The translations under genes were made by a program, and so were the position numbers. The notes below the pieces were generated by a model. It was not told the origin of the DNA. It did not search any database and worked only from the letters and a program-made list of their open reading frames with translations. From positions 709,116-773,115 of the forward strand of contig CAVRJC010000006.1 in assembly GCA_963721435.1 (NCBI GenBank): 64,000 bases of DNA. Direction: 5' to 3'. This DNA is from CAVRJC01 sp963721435 (GTDB taxonomy: Bacteria; Actinomycetota; Acidimicrobiia; IMCC26256; DASPTH01). Shown piece after piece: positions 31,591-40,425 of this stretch. Each line of letters begins with the position of its first letter. Within the stretch, counting starts at the first letter, position 1.

Positions 31591-34500
31591 CGGTCGCGCT
31601 CGACGCGTTCCAGGAGCAGGGCGACGGCGTCGCCGTCGACGTCGACGCGCGCGGCGCCCGGGATCCCGAGCGTGCCGTCGACGCCGATCTCCACCGCGAG
31701 CACCTCGCGCGCGATCCAGTCGCGGTGCGCGTGCGCGGCGGCGAACACGAGCCCGGTGGCGCCGATCCGCAGCCTGATGCGATCGGCGATCTCGAAGCGG
31801 AGGGCCTTGCGCTGGTCGTTGATCGCGCGGCACGAGATTCCGCGCGATCCCCTCGGCGCGGAGCTCGTCGTCGAGGGTGGTGTCGAGAGCGACCGCGTCG
31901 GCACCGTCACGGGCGAGCGCGAGCTCCTCGTGTGACGCCGCACGCACGTCGACGTCGTCGGTGGTGAGCGTGATCGCGCTGCCGTCGGCGAGCGTGAGGT
32001 CGTACGCGCCGTGCTCGTCGAGCGCGCGGCGGATCGCATGCGCGTCGGCGGACTCCAGTGCCTGCTTCACCGCGGGCATCCGCGGGCCCGCCTTGGGGCC
32101 GAGCGTGCGGAAGTTGGGCACGGCCGTGTAGTCGAGGAGGCCCTCGAGGTCGGTGACGTGCTCGAGTGACTTCACGTTGAGGGTGTCGGCGATCTCGGCC
32201 GCGACCTCGTCGGAGAACCAACCGCCGGGCACGAGCACGAACGCCTTCTGCAGCGGCTGCCGCACCTTGAGCTTGGCCTCGTTGCGGGCCGAGAGGCCGA
32301 GCGACACGACCGCTCGTGCACGTGCCATCTCCTCTTCGAGCGCGACGTCGCGCGCCGAGGCGTCGGCGACGGGCCAGTCGGCCAGGTGCACGGAGTCAAC
32401 CGCTTGCCGTTCCGGCACGGAGCCGCCACCCGCGAGCGTGGTGTGCATCTCGTCGGCGACGAACGGCGTGAACGGCGCCAGGAGCAGCGCGGTGGTGCGC
32501 AGCGCCTCGTACAGCGTCGCGTGCGCGCCGGTGTCGACGCTCCCGCCGGCCTCCCGTTCGGGCACGGAGCCGGCCTGCCGTTCGGGCACGGAGCCGGCGT
32601 TCCAGAACCGCGGGCGAGACCGGCGGACGTACCAGTTCGAGAGATCGTCGACGAACGCGTCGAGGGCCTGCGCGCCGCGCAGCGCGTCGAAACGCTCGAG
32701 CGCGTCGGTGACCGTGTCGACGGTCGCGTGCAGCCGTGACCGGATCCACCGGTCGAGCACGTGCGTCGGCTGCGCCGCGGCAGGAGCGGTGTCGGGCGCG
32801 AAGCCGTCGAGGTTCGCGTAGGTCACGAAGAACGAGTACGTGTTCCACAACGTCACGAGGAAGCGCACGGTCTCGTCGATGCTGGCTTCCGACACGCGCC
32901 GAGGCGTCCACGGCGAGCCGAAGGAGAAGAAGTTCCACCGCACCGCGTCGGCGCCGCGCGACTCGATGAGCTGCCACGGGTCGATCGCGTTGCCGCGCGA
33001 CTTCGACATCTTTTGTCCGTCCTGGTCGACGAGCAAAGCCAGGCAGACCACGTTGCGGTACGGCGCGCGGTCGAACACGAGCGTGTTCACCGCGAGCAGC
33101 GAGTAGAACCAGCCGCGGGTCTGGTCGATCGCCTCGCAGATGAAGTCGGCAGGGAAGCGGCGCTCGAAGCGCTCTTCGTTCTCGAACGGGTAGTGGAACT
33201 GCGCGGCGGGCATGGAGCCGGAGTCGAACCACGCGTCGAGCACGGGCTCGACCCGGCGCGACCGCCCGTCGCAGTTGGTGCAGCGGATGACGACGTCGTC
33301 GACGTCGGGGCGGTGGAGGTCGAGCGCGGTGAGGTCACGGCCCGCGAGGTCGGCGAGCTCCGCCACCGAGCCGATGCACGTGTCGTGACCGCAGTCCTCG
33401 CAGCGCCAGACCGGCAGCGGCGTGCCCCAGAAGCGGTCACGCGACAGCGCCCAGTCGATGTTGTTCTCCAGCCAGTCGCCGAAGCGCCCGTGCTTGATGT
33501 GATCGGGGTGCCAGCCGATCGACTCGTTCTCGCGCAGCATGGCGTCCTTGTGCCGCGACGTGCGCGCGAACCATTCCGGCTTCGCCCAGTAGATGAGGGG
33601 CGTGCCGCAGCGCCAGCAGTGCGGGTAGGAGTGCGTGTAGTCGATGACCTTCACGAGCCGGCCCGAGGCCGCGAGCTCGTCGACCAGCGCGGGGTCGGCG
33701 TTCTTCACGAACTCGCCGCGGTGCGGTGTGTCGACGAACGTCGCCGCCGGCCCGACCGGGTTGAGCGTCGGCAGGCCTTCGCGTTCGGCGACCTCGCGGT
33801 CGATCTCGCCGAACGCGGGCGCGAGGTGCACGATGCCCGAGCCGTCGTCGATGGTCACGAACTCGTCGGCGACGACCCTCCACGCTGCGGATGCCGCGGG
33901 CTCGTCGAGGGAGAGGTGCTCGAAGGGACGCTCGTAGCGAAGGCCGACCAGCTCGGCCGCGTCGATACGGTCGACGATCTCGGCGCCGTCGCCGAGCACC
34001 TCGGTGACCCGCCACGCGGCGAGCACGAGGTCACGGCCGCCGTCAGGATCGCGGACCCGGGCGTACTCGATGCCGGGGCCGACGGCCGCGCCGACGTTCG
34101 AGATCAGCGTCCACGGGGTTGTCGTCCACACCAGGAGGTCGAAGTCGCGGTCGACCACCGGGAAGCGCACGTACACCGACGGCTCGGTGACGTCGCGGTA
34201 CGCGTCGGGCTGGCCCAGCTCGTGGCTGGAGAGCGCGGTGCCGCAGCGCCCGCAGTAGGGCACGACCTTGTGGCCCTCGTAGATGTCGCCGGCGTCCCAC
34301 ATCTTGCGGAACAGCCACCACACCGTCTCGATGTAGCTGTTGTCGAGGGTCCAGTAGGCGTCCTTGGTGTCGAGCCACATGCCGATGCGGGTGGTGAGCG
34401 CCGACCAGTCCTCGACGTAGCGGGTGACCGATTCGCGGCATCGCTGGTTGAACGCGGCGATGCCGTAGTCGTAGATCGCCTGCTTCCCGCTGAACCCGAG

Positions 34501-34797
34501 CTCCTTCTCGATCTCGACCTCGACGGGCAGGCCGTGGCAGTCCCAGCCGCCCTTGCGTGCCACGTGGCGGCCCCGCATGGTGTGGAAACGGGGGTAGACG
34601 TCCTTGAACAGGCGGGCCCACACGTGGTGGATGCCGGGCCGGCCGTTCGCGGTGGGCGGGCCCTCGTAGAAGACCCATTCGGGTGCGCCTTCGCGCCGGC
34701 GGAGGCTCTCCGCGAACACGTCGCCGTCACGCCACTCGTCGAGCACCCTCGCCTCGAGTGCGGCGAGATCGAACGGCGGTACGGGGTCGAAGGGCAC
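31587..34797 (-). CDS. ileS: Isoleucyl-tRNA synthetase, with one frameshift near the 3' end
   Basis: About 1070 aa once repaired. The HIGH-like motif is GRPGIHHVWARLFKDV, the CP1 editing domain contains VWTTTPWTLISN, and KMSKS occurs as QKMSKSRGNAIDPW; zinc Cys residues occur in the insertion (CEDCGHDTC, CTNCDG). Reading continues to EGIARNLV at about 31830 and must there drop one base to enter RAINDQRKALRFEIADRI, the normal anticodon-binding C-terminus, ending at 31587. It charges tRNA-Ile. Two stretches of inserted residues (AGSVPERQ and AGSVPERE; GGSVPERQA) come from the 24-bp repeat family. No T-box leader is visible in the short divergent gap to the next gene. Confidence 0.93.
32400..32426 (-). 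repeat. Degenerate 24-bp repeat copy in ileS
   Basis: CGCTTGCCGTTCCGGCACGG followed by AGCCGCC matches the 24-bp unit with three changes. It encodes GGSVPERQA between the anticodon-side domain and DSVHLADWPV and is absent from the family consensus. Confidence 0.75.
32545..32598 (-). repeat. Two 24-bp repeat units in ileS
   Basis: GCCGGC boundaries at 32545-32550, 32569-32574 and 32593-32598 enclose two 18-bp cores, CTCCCGTTCGGGCACGGA and CTGCCGTTCGGGCACGGA, which match the reverse complement of the murB unit except at the last three bases. In ileS they are translated as AGSVPERQ AGSVPERE, a different reading frame from murB (PAECPNGK). Confidence 0.93.
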
Positions 34798-34845
34798 CCG
34801 AGTACTTTACGGGGCAACCCACTGAGCTCCCGGAGCGATTGACCC

Positions 34846-35184
34846 ATGGCCCACTGGTCCGACTGCTACTCCGTCCAGGACGACGCGATCGTCGTCGACG
34901 TGCAGGTGCAGCCCCGCGCGGGCCGCACTGCGGTGATCGGGCGCCACGGGCACGCGCTCAAGCTGCGGGTGGCCGCGCCACCGGTCGACGGCCGCGCCAA
35001 CGAGGCCGTGGCCGAGCTGCTCGCCGACCTGGCGGGTGTGACGACGAAGGCGGTCACCCAGGTGAGCGGCCAGAAGTCGCGGCAGAAGCGGTTCCGCCTC
35101 GCGGGCGCCGATCCCGAGGTGCTCGAGCGGGCGATCGAGACCGCCGTCGAGCAGTCCGACGACCGCTCCTACCGCCGCAGGTAG
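34846..35184 (+). CDS. DUF167 / YggU-family protein
   Basis: 112 aa. The family signature is DVQVQPRAGRTAVIGRHGHALKLRVAAPPVDGRANEAVAELLADL, followed by VTQVSGQKSRQKRFRLAG. The small alpha/beta fold is conserved in all domains of life with no assigned activity. It is divergent from ileS (48-bp gap) and probably starts the transcription unit that leads to the DksA-like gene. Confidence 0.9.
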   Translation: MAHWSDCYSVQDDAIVVDVQVQPRAGRTAVIGRHGHALKLRVAAPPVDGRANEAVAELLADLAGVTTKAVTQVSGQKSRQKRFRLAGADPEVLERAIETAVEQSDDRSYRRR

Positions 35185-35270
35185 CTCTCTGGCGGGGCTC
35201 TGACGAAAAGCGTCCGGGTGGGGTGCCGGGCACTACGATCAAGCGCTCTTACCGGCCCCGAGGGGACTCA

Positions 35271-36119
35271 ATGGCCAAGGCCGCACCCACCAAGAAGACC
35301 TCTGCGAAGCCCGCGGCTGCGTCCGCGGGCAAGCGAAACGTGTCGGCAAAGCCGGTCACACCGGTCAAAGCGGCCGCCAAGAAGCAGCCGGCGGCCAAGG
35401 CGGCTCCGGCCAAGGTCGCGCCCGCGAAGGCCTCCACGGCCAAGAAGGCAGCGGCCAAGCCGCGGCCAAGGCGCCGGCGAAGGCCCGGCGAAGGCCGCGC
35501 CCGCGAAGCCGGCAGCGGCAAAGCCAGGGCGGCGAAGCCAGGAGCGGCGAAGCCAGGAGCGGTGAAGCCAGGAGCGGTGAAGCCGGGAGCGGTGAAGCAG
35601 GCGCCCGCCAAGGCCGCGGCACCGGCGAAGGCGGTCGCGAAGGCGCCCGCGAAGCCGGCCCTCGCCCCCAAGCCGGCCCCGGTGAAGAAGAAGACCACCG
35701 TCACCTGCCCGCTGTCGGGGTTCGAGGTGAAGCCCGACAAGCCCGGCCTCTCGCCCCGCACCGTCGACCGCCTCCGGCTCAAGCTGCTCGAGGAGCGCGC
35801 CCGGCACGTCCACCAGGCCGACGAGCTCCAGGCCGAGGCGGAGTCGCTGGCCAACGACCGCGAGGGTGGCGACACGCAGTTCGACGAAGAGTCCGGCGAG
35901 GGCGACACCTTCAACATCGAGCGTGAGCGCGACCTGCTGCTCTCGGCCACCGCCCGCCAGATCGTCGACGAGATCGACCGCGCGCTCGAGCGGATCAAGA
36001 ACAAGACGTACGGCGTGTGCGTTCCCGCCGGGCGCCGGATCTCGCTCGAGCGGCTCGACGCCCTGCCCTACGCGGAGACCTGTGTCGAGTGCAAGGCGCG
36101 TGCCGAACGACGCCGGTAG
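35271..36119 (+). CDS. DksA/TraR-type zinc-finger protein with long Lys/Ala/Pro-rich N-terminus
   Basis: 282 aa. Residues 1 to about 145 are a low-complexity histone-H1-like tail of AAK/PAK/KPGA repeats. The C-terminal ~135 residues are DksA/TraR-like: a coiled coil (TVDRLRLKLLEERARHVHQADELQAEAESL), the acidic tip (DREGGDTQFDEESGEGDT), and the zinc region YGVCVPAGRRISLERLDALPYAETCVEC. The usual CxxC-G first knuckle here reads CVPAG, so only three of four Cys remain. DksA-type proteins bind RNA polymerase; DNA compaction by the basic tail is inference. A short run (35462-35530) is out of frame relative to the repeat pattern and appears to hold three single-base deletions. Confidence 0.82.
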   Translation: MAKAAPTKKTSAKPAAASAGKRNVSAKPVTPVKAAAKKQPAAKAAPAKVAPAKASTAKKAAAKPRPRRRRRPGEGRAREAGSGKARAAKPGAAKPGAVKPGAVKPGAVKQAPAKAAAPAKAVAKAPAKPALAPKPAPVKKKTTVTCPLSGFEVKPDKPGLSPRTVDRLRLKLLEERARHVHQADELQAEAESLANDREGGDTQFDEESGEGDTFNIERERDLLLSATARQIVDEIDRALERIKNKTYGVCVPAGRRISLERLDALPYAETCVECKARAERRR

Positions 36120-36654
36120 CACTGCGCGCGGCACGCCCCCGGACCGTCGCTCGGGACGGCCGCGCACCGGGCTTGCGCTTGCGATCGTCCTCGGGGTCGT
36201 CGCCCTCGACGTCCTGACCAAGGTCTGGGCCGTCCACGAGCTCGCCGACGCGCCCGTCTCGATCATCGGTGACACCGTCGATCTCCGCCTCGCCCGCAAC
36301 ACCGGTGGCGCGTTCAGCTTGTTCCAGGCATTCACGCCGTTGCTCGCGGTGCTCGCGATCGTCGTCGCGTTCTTCCTCGTGCGCGCGGTCCGGCGGGCCG
36401 ACGACACGCTGTTGCTGGTGGCGCTGTCGCTGGTGCTGGGAGGCGCGCTCGGCAACCTCGTCGACCGCGTGTTCCGCTCGCCCGGTTTCATGCGGGGCGC
36501 GGTGATCGACTTCGTCCACGTGAGCAAGTGGCCCACGTTCAACGTGGCCGACTCCGCGGTGACCATCGGCGCGATCCTGCTCGTGATCTGGGCGTTCCGC
36601 GCCGACCGCGAGGATCGTCGCGCCCGTTCGGACGAGGCCACGGCGGATGAGTGA
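36100..36654 (+). CDS. lspA: Lipoprotein signal peptidase LspA
   Basis: 184 aa from the GTG at 36100 inside the end of the preceding gene. Four membrane spans; family motifs are DVLTKVWAVHEL, ARNTGGAFSLF, and the two catalytic aspartates in LGGALGNLVDRVF and FNVADSAVTIG, with VIDFVHVSKWPTFN between them. It cleaves the signal peptide from lipidated prolipoproteins. It is followed after 6 bp by rluD, the usual lspA-rluD pair. Confidence 0.95.
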   Translation: MPNDAGSTARGTPPDRRSGRPRTGLALAIVLGVVALDVLTKVWAVHELADAPVSIIGDTVDLRLARNTGGAFSLFQAFTPLLAVLAIVVAFFLVRAVRRADDTLLLVALSLVLGGALGNLVDRVFRSPGFMRGAVIDFVHVSKWPTFNVADSAVTIGAILLVIWAFRADREDRRARSDEATADE

Positions 36655-36660
36655 GGCACC

Positions 36661-37581
36661 GTGAACGAGCTGCTGGTGGTGCCGGAGGCGTTGGCGGGCG
36701 AGCGCCTCGACCGCGCGGTCGCGCTGCTCACCGGCTGGACCCGTCGTGAGGTGCAGGAGCTCATCGACGCCGACGCGGTGTTGCTCGACGGGCGGGTGGT
36801 GGCGAAGAGCCGTCGCCTCGAGGTTGGTGACGTCATCGAGCTGTTGGCGGAGCCGACCGTGCCCGGCCTGCCCGGGCCCGACCCCACGGTCGAGTTCGCG
36901 GTGCGGTACGAGGACGACCACGTGCTCGTCGTCGCCAAGCCCGCGGGGCTCGTCGTACACCCGGGCGCGGGCCATCCCGACGGCACGCTCGTCAACGGGC
37001 TTCTGGCGCGGTACCCCGAGCTGGCGACACGGGGCGTCGGCGATCCGGTGCGGCCGGGCATCGTGCACCGCCTCGATCGCGACACGAGCGGGCTGCTCGC
37101 GGTGGCGCGCACGCCGGAGGCGTACGACGAGCTCGTCGCCATGCTCGCGGCCCACGACGTCGAGCGCCGCTACACCGCGCTCGTGTGGGGTGCCCTCGAC
37201 TCGCCGCGGGGCGTGATCGAGGCACCCATCGGCCGTTCGGTCCGCCGTCCCACGCGTATGGCCGTCCGCGAGGGCGGGCGGGCCGCCCGGACCGCCTACG
37301 ACGTGGAGGCCGAGTTCGTCGACCCGGTCGTCTCGCTCCTCGCGTGCCGCCTCGAGACCGGGCGGACCCATCAGATCCGGGTGCACCTCCAGGCCATCGG
37401 CCACCCGGTCGTGGGGGACGCCGCCTACAGCGGGGCCCGCGACGGCATTGCCATCGACCGGCCCTTCCTCCACGCCGGGGGCCTCGCCTTCGCGCACCCG
37501 GTCACGGGCGCGCCGATCGAAGTCGAGGAGCCACTGCCGCCCGACCTCGTGGCGGTGCTCGAAGGCCTGCGGCCCGCCTGA
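36661..37581 (+). CDS. rluD: RluD-family pseudouridine synthase
   Basis: 306 aa from GTG. An N-terminal S4 RNA-binding domain (GERLDRAVALLTGWTRREVQELIDADAVLLDG, residues 10-60) precedes the catalytic domain with RPGIVHRLDRDTSGLLAVARTPEAY; the Asp of HRLDRDTSG is the nucleophile. LETGRTHQIRVHLQAIGHPVVGDAAYS is the C-terminal signature. It converts uridines of 23S rRNA to pseudouridine. The stop codon lies within a GC hairpin that begins the terminator region. Confidence 0.93.
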   Translation: MNELLVVPEALAGERLDRAVALLTGWTRREVQELIDADAVLLDGRVVAKSRRLEVGDVIELLAEPTVPGLPGPDPTVEFAVRYEDDHVLVVAKPAGLVVHPGAGHPDGTLVNGLLARYPELATRGVGDPVRPGIVHRLDRDTSGLLAVARTPEAYDELVAMLAAHDVERRYTALVWGALDSPRGVIEAPIGRSVRRPTRMAVREGGRAARTAYDVEAEFVDPVVSLLACRLETGRTHQIRVHLQAIGHPVVGDAAYSGARDGIAIDRPFLHAGGLAFAHPVTGAPIEVEEPLPPDLVAVLEGLRPA

Positions 37582-37614
37582 AGCGGGCCTGAATCCCGGC
37601 TGATCCGAGCCGGG
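37571..37614 (+). terminator. Two tandem GC hairpins after rluD
   Basis: GGCCCGC-CTGAA-GCGGGCC (37571-37589) and CCCGGCT-N6-AGCCGGG (37595-37614) are perfect 7-bp stems in series; the first contains the rluD stop. No T-run follows, as is usual for intrinsic terminators in high-GC actinobacteria. They separate rluD from the two-component system. Confidence 0.6.
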
Positions 37615-37677
37615 ACCGGCGCAATCATTCAAGTTCCGCCGGCGGGCGGCCGACCCATCTTGCAGGGAGTGTGCTGC

Positions 37678-38379
37678 ATGCGTGTCTTGATCGTGGAAGA
37701 CGACGAGGCGATCGCGATCCCGCTCGCGAAGGGTTTGGAGCGCGAGGGCCTCGAGGTCGACCGGGTGGAGAGTGGTGCGGCCGCGCTCGGAAGCGCGGCC
37801 GCCACTCGTTTCGACGTCGTCCTCCTCGACCTCGGGCTGCCCGATCGTGACGGGTTCGACGTCTGTCGCGAGCTGCGCGCGCGTTCCGACGTCCCGATCA
37901 TCGTGGTCACCGCGCGCTCCGACGAAGTCGACCGCGTGGTGGGCCTCGAGCTCGGCGCCGACGACTACATCGTGAAGCCGTTCGGCTTCCGCGAGCTCGT
38001 TGCCCGCATCCGCGCCGTCGCCCGTCGCCACGTGCCGCGTCCCGACGCCGATGCACCCACCGTGGAGCGTCACACCGCGACGACCGATGTCGGCGATCTC
38101 GTGATCGATCGTCGCACGCGTCGCGTGGTCGTGTGCGACGCCGAAGTGCCGCTGACGCCGAAGGAGTTCGACCTGCTGGCGTTCCTGGCCGAGGACCCGG
38201 GTGCGGTGCGGAGCCGCCAGGAGCTCCTCGAAGAGGTGTGGGACCCGCACTGGTACGGCCCCACCAAGACCCTCGACGTGCACGTGGCATCGCTGCGCAA
38301 GAAGCTCGGCGATCCGCACTGGATCGAAACGGTCCGTGGGGTCGGCTTCCGGCTGTCGGCGCCGGCCCCCGTGTCCTGA
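37678..38379 (+). CDS. OmpR/PhoB-type response regulator
   Basis: 233 aa from the ATG at 37678. Receiver domain: acidic pocket EDDEA at residues 7-11, phosphorylation site Asp in DVVLLDLGLPDRDGFDV (about residue 52), Lys in DDYIVKPFGFRELVARI. The C-terminal winged helix (VPLTPKEFDLLAFLAEDPGAVRSRQELLEEVWDPHWYGPTKTLDVHVASLRKKLGD) is of the OmpR class. It pairs with the sensor kinase 13 bp downstream. The signal is unknown. Confidence 0.94.
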   Translation: MRVLIVEDDEAIAIPLAKGLEREGLEVDRVESGAAALGSAAATRFDVVLLDLGLPDRDGFDVCRELRARSDVPIIVVTARSDEVDRVVGLELGADDYIVKPFGFRELVARIRAVARRHVPRPDADAPTVERHTATTDVGDLVIDRRTRRVVVCDAEVPLTPKEFDLLAFLAEDPGAVRSRQELLEEVWDPHWYGPTKTLDVHVASLRKKLGDPHWIETVRGVGFRLSAPAPVS

Positions 38380-38392
38380 CTCGAGGCTCGCG

Positions 38393-39883
38393 GTGAAGCG
38401 GCGTCTCCTCTTCAGCTACCTGTCGATCACGTTCTTCGTGCTGCTCGTGCTCGAGATCCCGCTCGGGGTCGCGTACGCGAACTCGGTCGAAGGCCGCCTC
38501 ACGAGCAACCTCCAGCGAGACGCGTTCGCGATGGCGCTGAAGTCGCAGCGCGCGCTCGGCACCGCGGGGAACAGCGCGACTGCACGTTCAGAGCTGCGCA
38601 GCATCGCAGCCGACTACGAGCGCAGCTCCGGTGGACGCGTCGTGATCGTCGATCGCGACGGCAACGCGTACGCCGACACCGACATCAGCCCGAGCCACGA
38701 CGCGGCGACACCGGAGAACTTCGCGGCCGAGCCGGCAGTCGCCGCCGCGCTCGCGGGTCAAGTGGTGAGCGGCACACGCGTCCTGCAATCGGGCGCCGAC
38801 GACACGTTGTACATCGCGATGCCCGTGGGCGCGGCGACCGGCGTCGAAGGCGCGGTGCAGATCACGTACCCGGCGTCGATCGTCGATGACGGCATCCTCC
38901 GCATCTGGTTGCTGCTCGCCGCGACCGGCGGGGTCGTGCTCGGCATCGTGTTCCTCGCGAGCCTGCTGCTCGCACGTTCGATGACCAAGCCGCTCGGTGA
39001 TCTCCGCGACGCCGCCGTCGAGCTCGGCTGCGGCAACCTGTCGGTGCGCGCCGCGGTGCCGCGCGGTCCCGCCGAGTTCACCGTGCTCGCACAGTCGTTC
39101 AACGCGACCGCGATGCAGCTCGAGCACGTCGTCGGCTCGCAGCGTGGGTTCATCGCCGACGCGTCACACCAGTTGCGCACGCCGTTGGCCGCGCTGCGCT
39201 TGCGGCTCGAGAACCTCGAGGCCGAAGTGAGCGGCGCCACCGCCGAAGACCTCGAGGGCGCGCTCGCCGAAGTGACGCGGCTGTCGAACCTCGTCGACGG
39301 CCTGCTCGTGCTCGCACGCGCGGAGCAGGCGTCATCGGTACCGTCGGCGATCGACGTCGAGGCCGTCATCGAAGGTCGACGCGAGTCATGGGAGGCGTTC
39401 GCAGCCGAGCGGTACGTCTACATCCGGCCCGCGGTCGCCGGTCACCCCGTCGCGCGCGCGACGCCGGGCCGGCTCGAGCAGGTCATCGACAACCTGTTGA
39501 ACAACGCGCTGGAGGTCGCGCCGCCACACAGCTCGGTCTGGCTGGTCGCCGCCGAGCGCGGCGACTGGGTCGAGCTGCGCGTGCGCGACGAGGGCCCGGG
39601 GATGACCGAGGAGGAGCGCGCCCGCGCCTTCGACCGCTTCTGGCAGTCGGGTGAAGCCCGGCGGGACGGGCGCCCGAACGGTCACTTCGGCCTCGGCCTC
39701 GCGATCGTGCGCAAGCTGGTCGTGACCGACGGCGGCGACGTCGCCCTCGAAGCGTCGCCGTCGGGCGGGCTCGAGGTCGTCGTGCGGGTGCGCCGGGCCG
39801 AGTGGGAGATCCTGCGCGATCCCGAGTTCCCGCGCGAGGGCGAGCGCGAGCGGCTGCCTCAGCTGTCGACGATCACGGGGTGA
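38393..39883 (+). CDS. Membrane sensor histidine kinase
   Basis: 496 aa from GTG. A first membrane span (LLFSYLSITFFVLLVLEIPLGVAY, about 4-27), an extracellular sensor region of ~150 residues, a second span (ILRIWLLLAATGGVVLGIVFLASLLLA), a HAMP domain (SMTKPLGDLRDAAVELG), the HisKA dimerisation helix with phospho-His in FIADASHQLRTPLAALRLRLENL, and a HATPase with NNLLNNALEV (N box), RDEGPGM (G1) and GLGLAIVRKL (G2). It overlaps the convergent Rrf2 gene by 25 bp. It is the cognate partner of the adjacent response regulator. Confidence 0.94.
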   Translation: MKRRLLFSYLSITFFVLLVLEIPLGVAYANSVEGRLTSNLQRDAFAMALKSQRALGTAGNSATARSELRSIAADYERSSGGRVVIVDRDGNAYADTDISPSHDAATPENFAAEPAVAAALAGQVVSGTRVLQSGADDTLYIAMPVGAATGVEGAVQITYPASIVDDGILRIWLLLAATGGVVLGIVFLASLLLARSMTKPLGDLRDAAVELGCGNLSVRAAVPRGPAEFTVLAQSFNATAMQLEHVVGSQRGFIADASHQLRTPLAALRLRLENLEAEVSGATAEDLEGALAEVTRLSNLVDGLLVLARAEQASSVPSAIDVEAVIEGRRESWEAFAAERYVYIRPAVAGHPVARATPGRLEQVIDNLLNNALEVAPPHSSVWLVAAERGDWVELRVRDEGPGMTEEERARAFDRFWQSGEARRDGRPNGHFGLGLAIVRKLVVTDGGDVALEASPSGGLEVVVRVRRAEWEILRDPEFPREGERERLPQLSTITG

Positions 39884-40281
39884 CCGACCTGGGTGCGCCG
39901 CACCAGGTCGGCCAGCGTGTGCCGCTCCAGGATCTGGCGGGTCTCCTCGGAGACGCCGACCCACACCTCCTGGAGCACGCAGTGCCCTTCGCAGTGGTCG
40001 TGCGCGCCGAGCAGCTGCGTGAGCGGGCCGTCGACGGCCGCCAGGATGTCGGCGAGCGTGATCTCCTCCGGGGGGCGTGCGAGCACGTAGCCACCGCCGA
40101 CGCCGCGCTTCGAACGCACGAGCCCGGCGCCCTTGACCGCGAGCAGGATCTGCTCGAGGTATGGCTGGGGGAGGCCAGTGCGCTCCGCGATCTCCTTGAC
40201 CGACGTCGGTTGGTCGGAGCCGTGCAGCGCGAGTGACAGCAGCGCGCGCGCCGCGTAATCCCCCCTCGTCGAGACCTTCAC
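39859..40281 (-). CDS. Rrf2-family transcriptional regulator
   Basis: 140 aa. Winged HTH at residues 1-80 (MKVSTRGDYAARALLSLALHG; VKEIAERTGLPQPYLEQILLAVKGAGLVRSKRGVGGGYVLAR). The tail has DHCEGHCVLQEVW with two Cys in the position where IscR-type members hold their iron-sulfur ligands; one of the usual three Cys is not evident, so cluster binding is uncertain. Rrf2 proteins regulate iron-sulfur, cysteine or nitric-oxide responses. The divergent gap carries a 49-bp tandem duplication. Confidence 0.88.
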   Translation of the reverse strand: MKVSTRGDYAARALLSLALHGSDQPTSVKEIAERTGLPQPYLEQILLAVKGAGLVRSKRGVGGGYVLARPPEEITLADILAAVDGPLTQLLGAHDHCEGHCVLQEVWVGVSEETRQILERHTLADLVRRTQVGHPVIVDS

Positions 40282-40375
40282 TCTGGCCTCGCGTCCGCTC
40301 GGCTGGTGCCCGCGTGCATCCCACCATCACTCCGGCCTCGCATCCGCTCGGCTGTGCCCGCGTGCATGCTCCATC
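40279..40375. repeat. 49-bp tandem duplication in the Rrf2 5' region
   Basis: The segment starting CACTCTGGCCTCGC at 40279 is repeated at 40328 (CACTCCGGCCTCGC) with a few substitutions and one base shorter. It covers the Rrf2 start codon and its upstream region, so the promoter or leader of the regulator may be duplicated. Confidence 0.8.
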
Positions 40376-40425
40376 GTCGCGCGATCGGGGCGCGTTTCTC
40401 CGCCCATTGCGGGACCTAACCTCGG

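Noticed and set aside
34798..34845. T-box leader of ileS
   Set aside because: The gap to the divergent gene is only 48 bp and no TGGNACCGCG-type antiterminator sequence is present.
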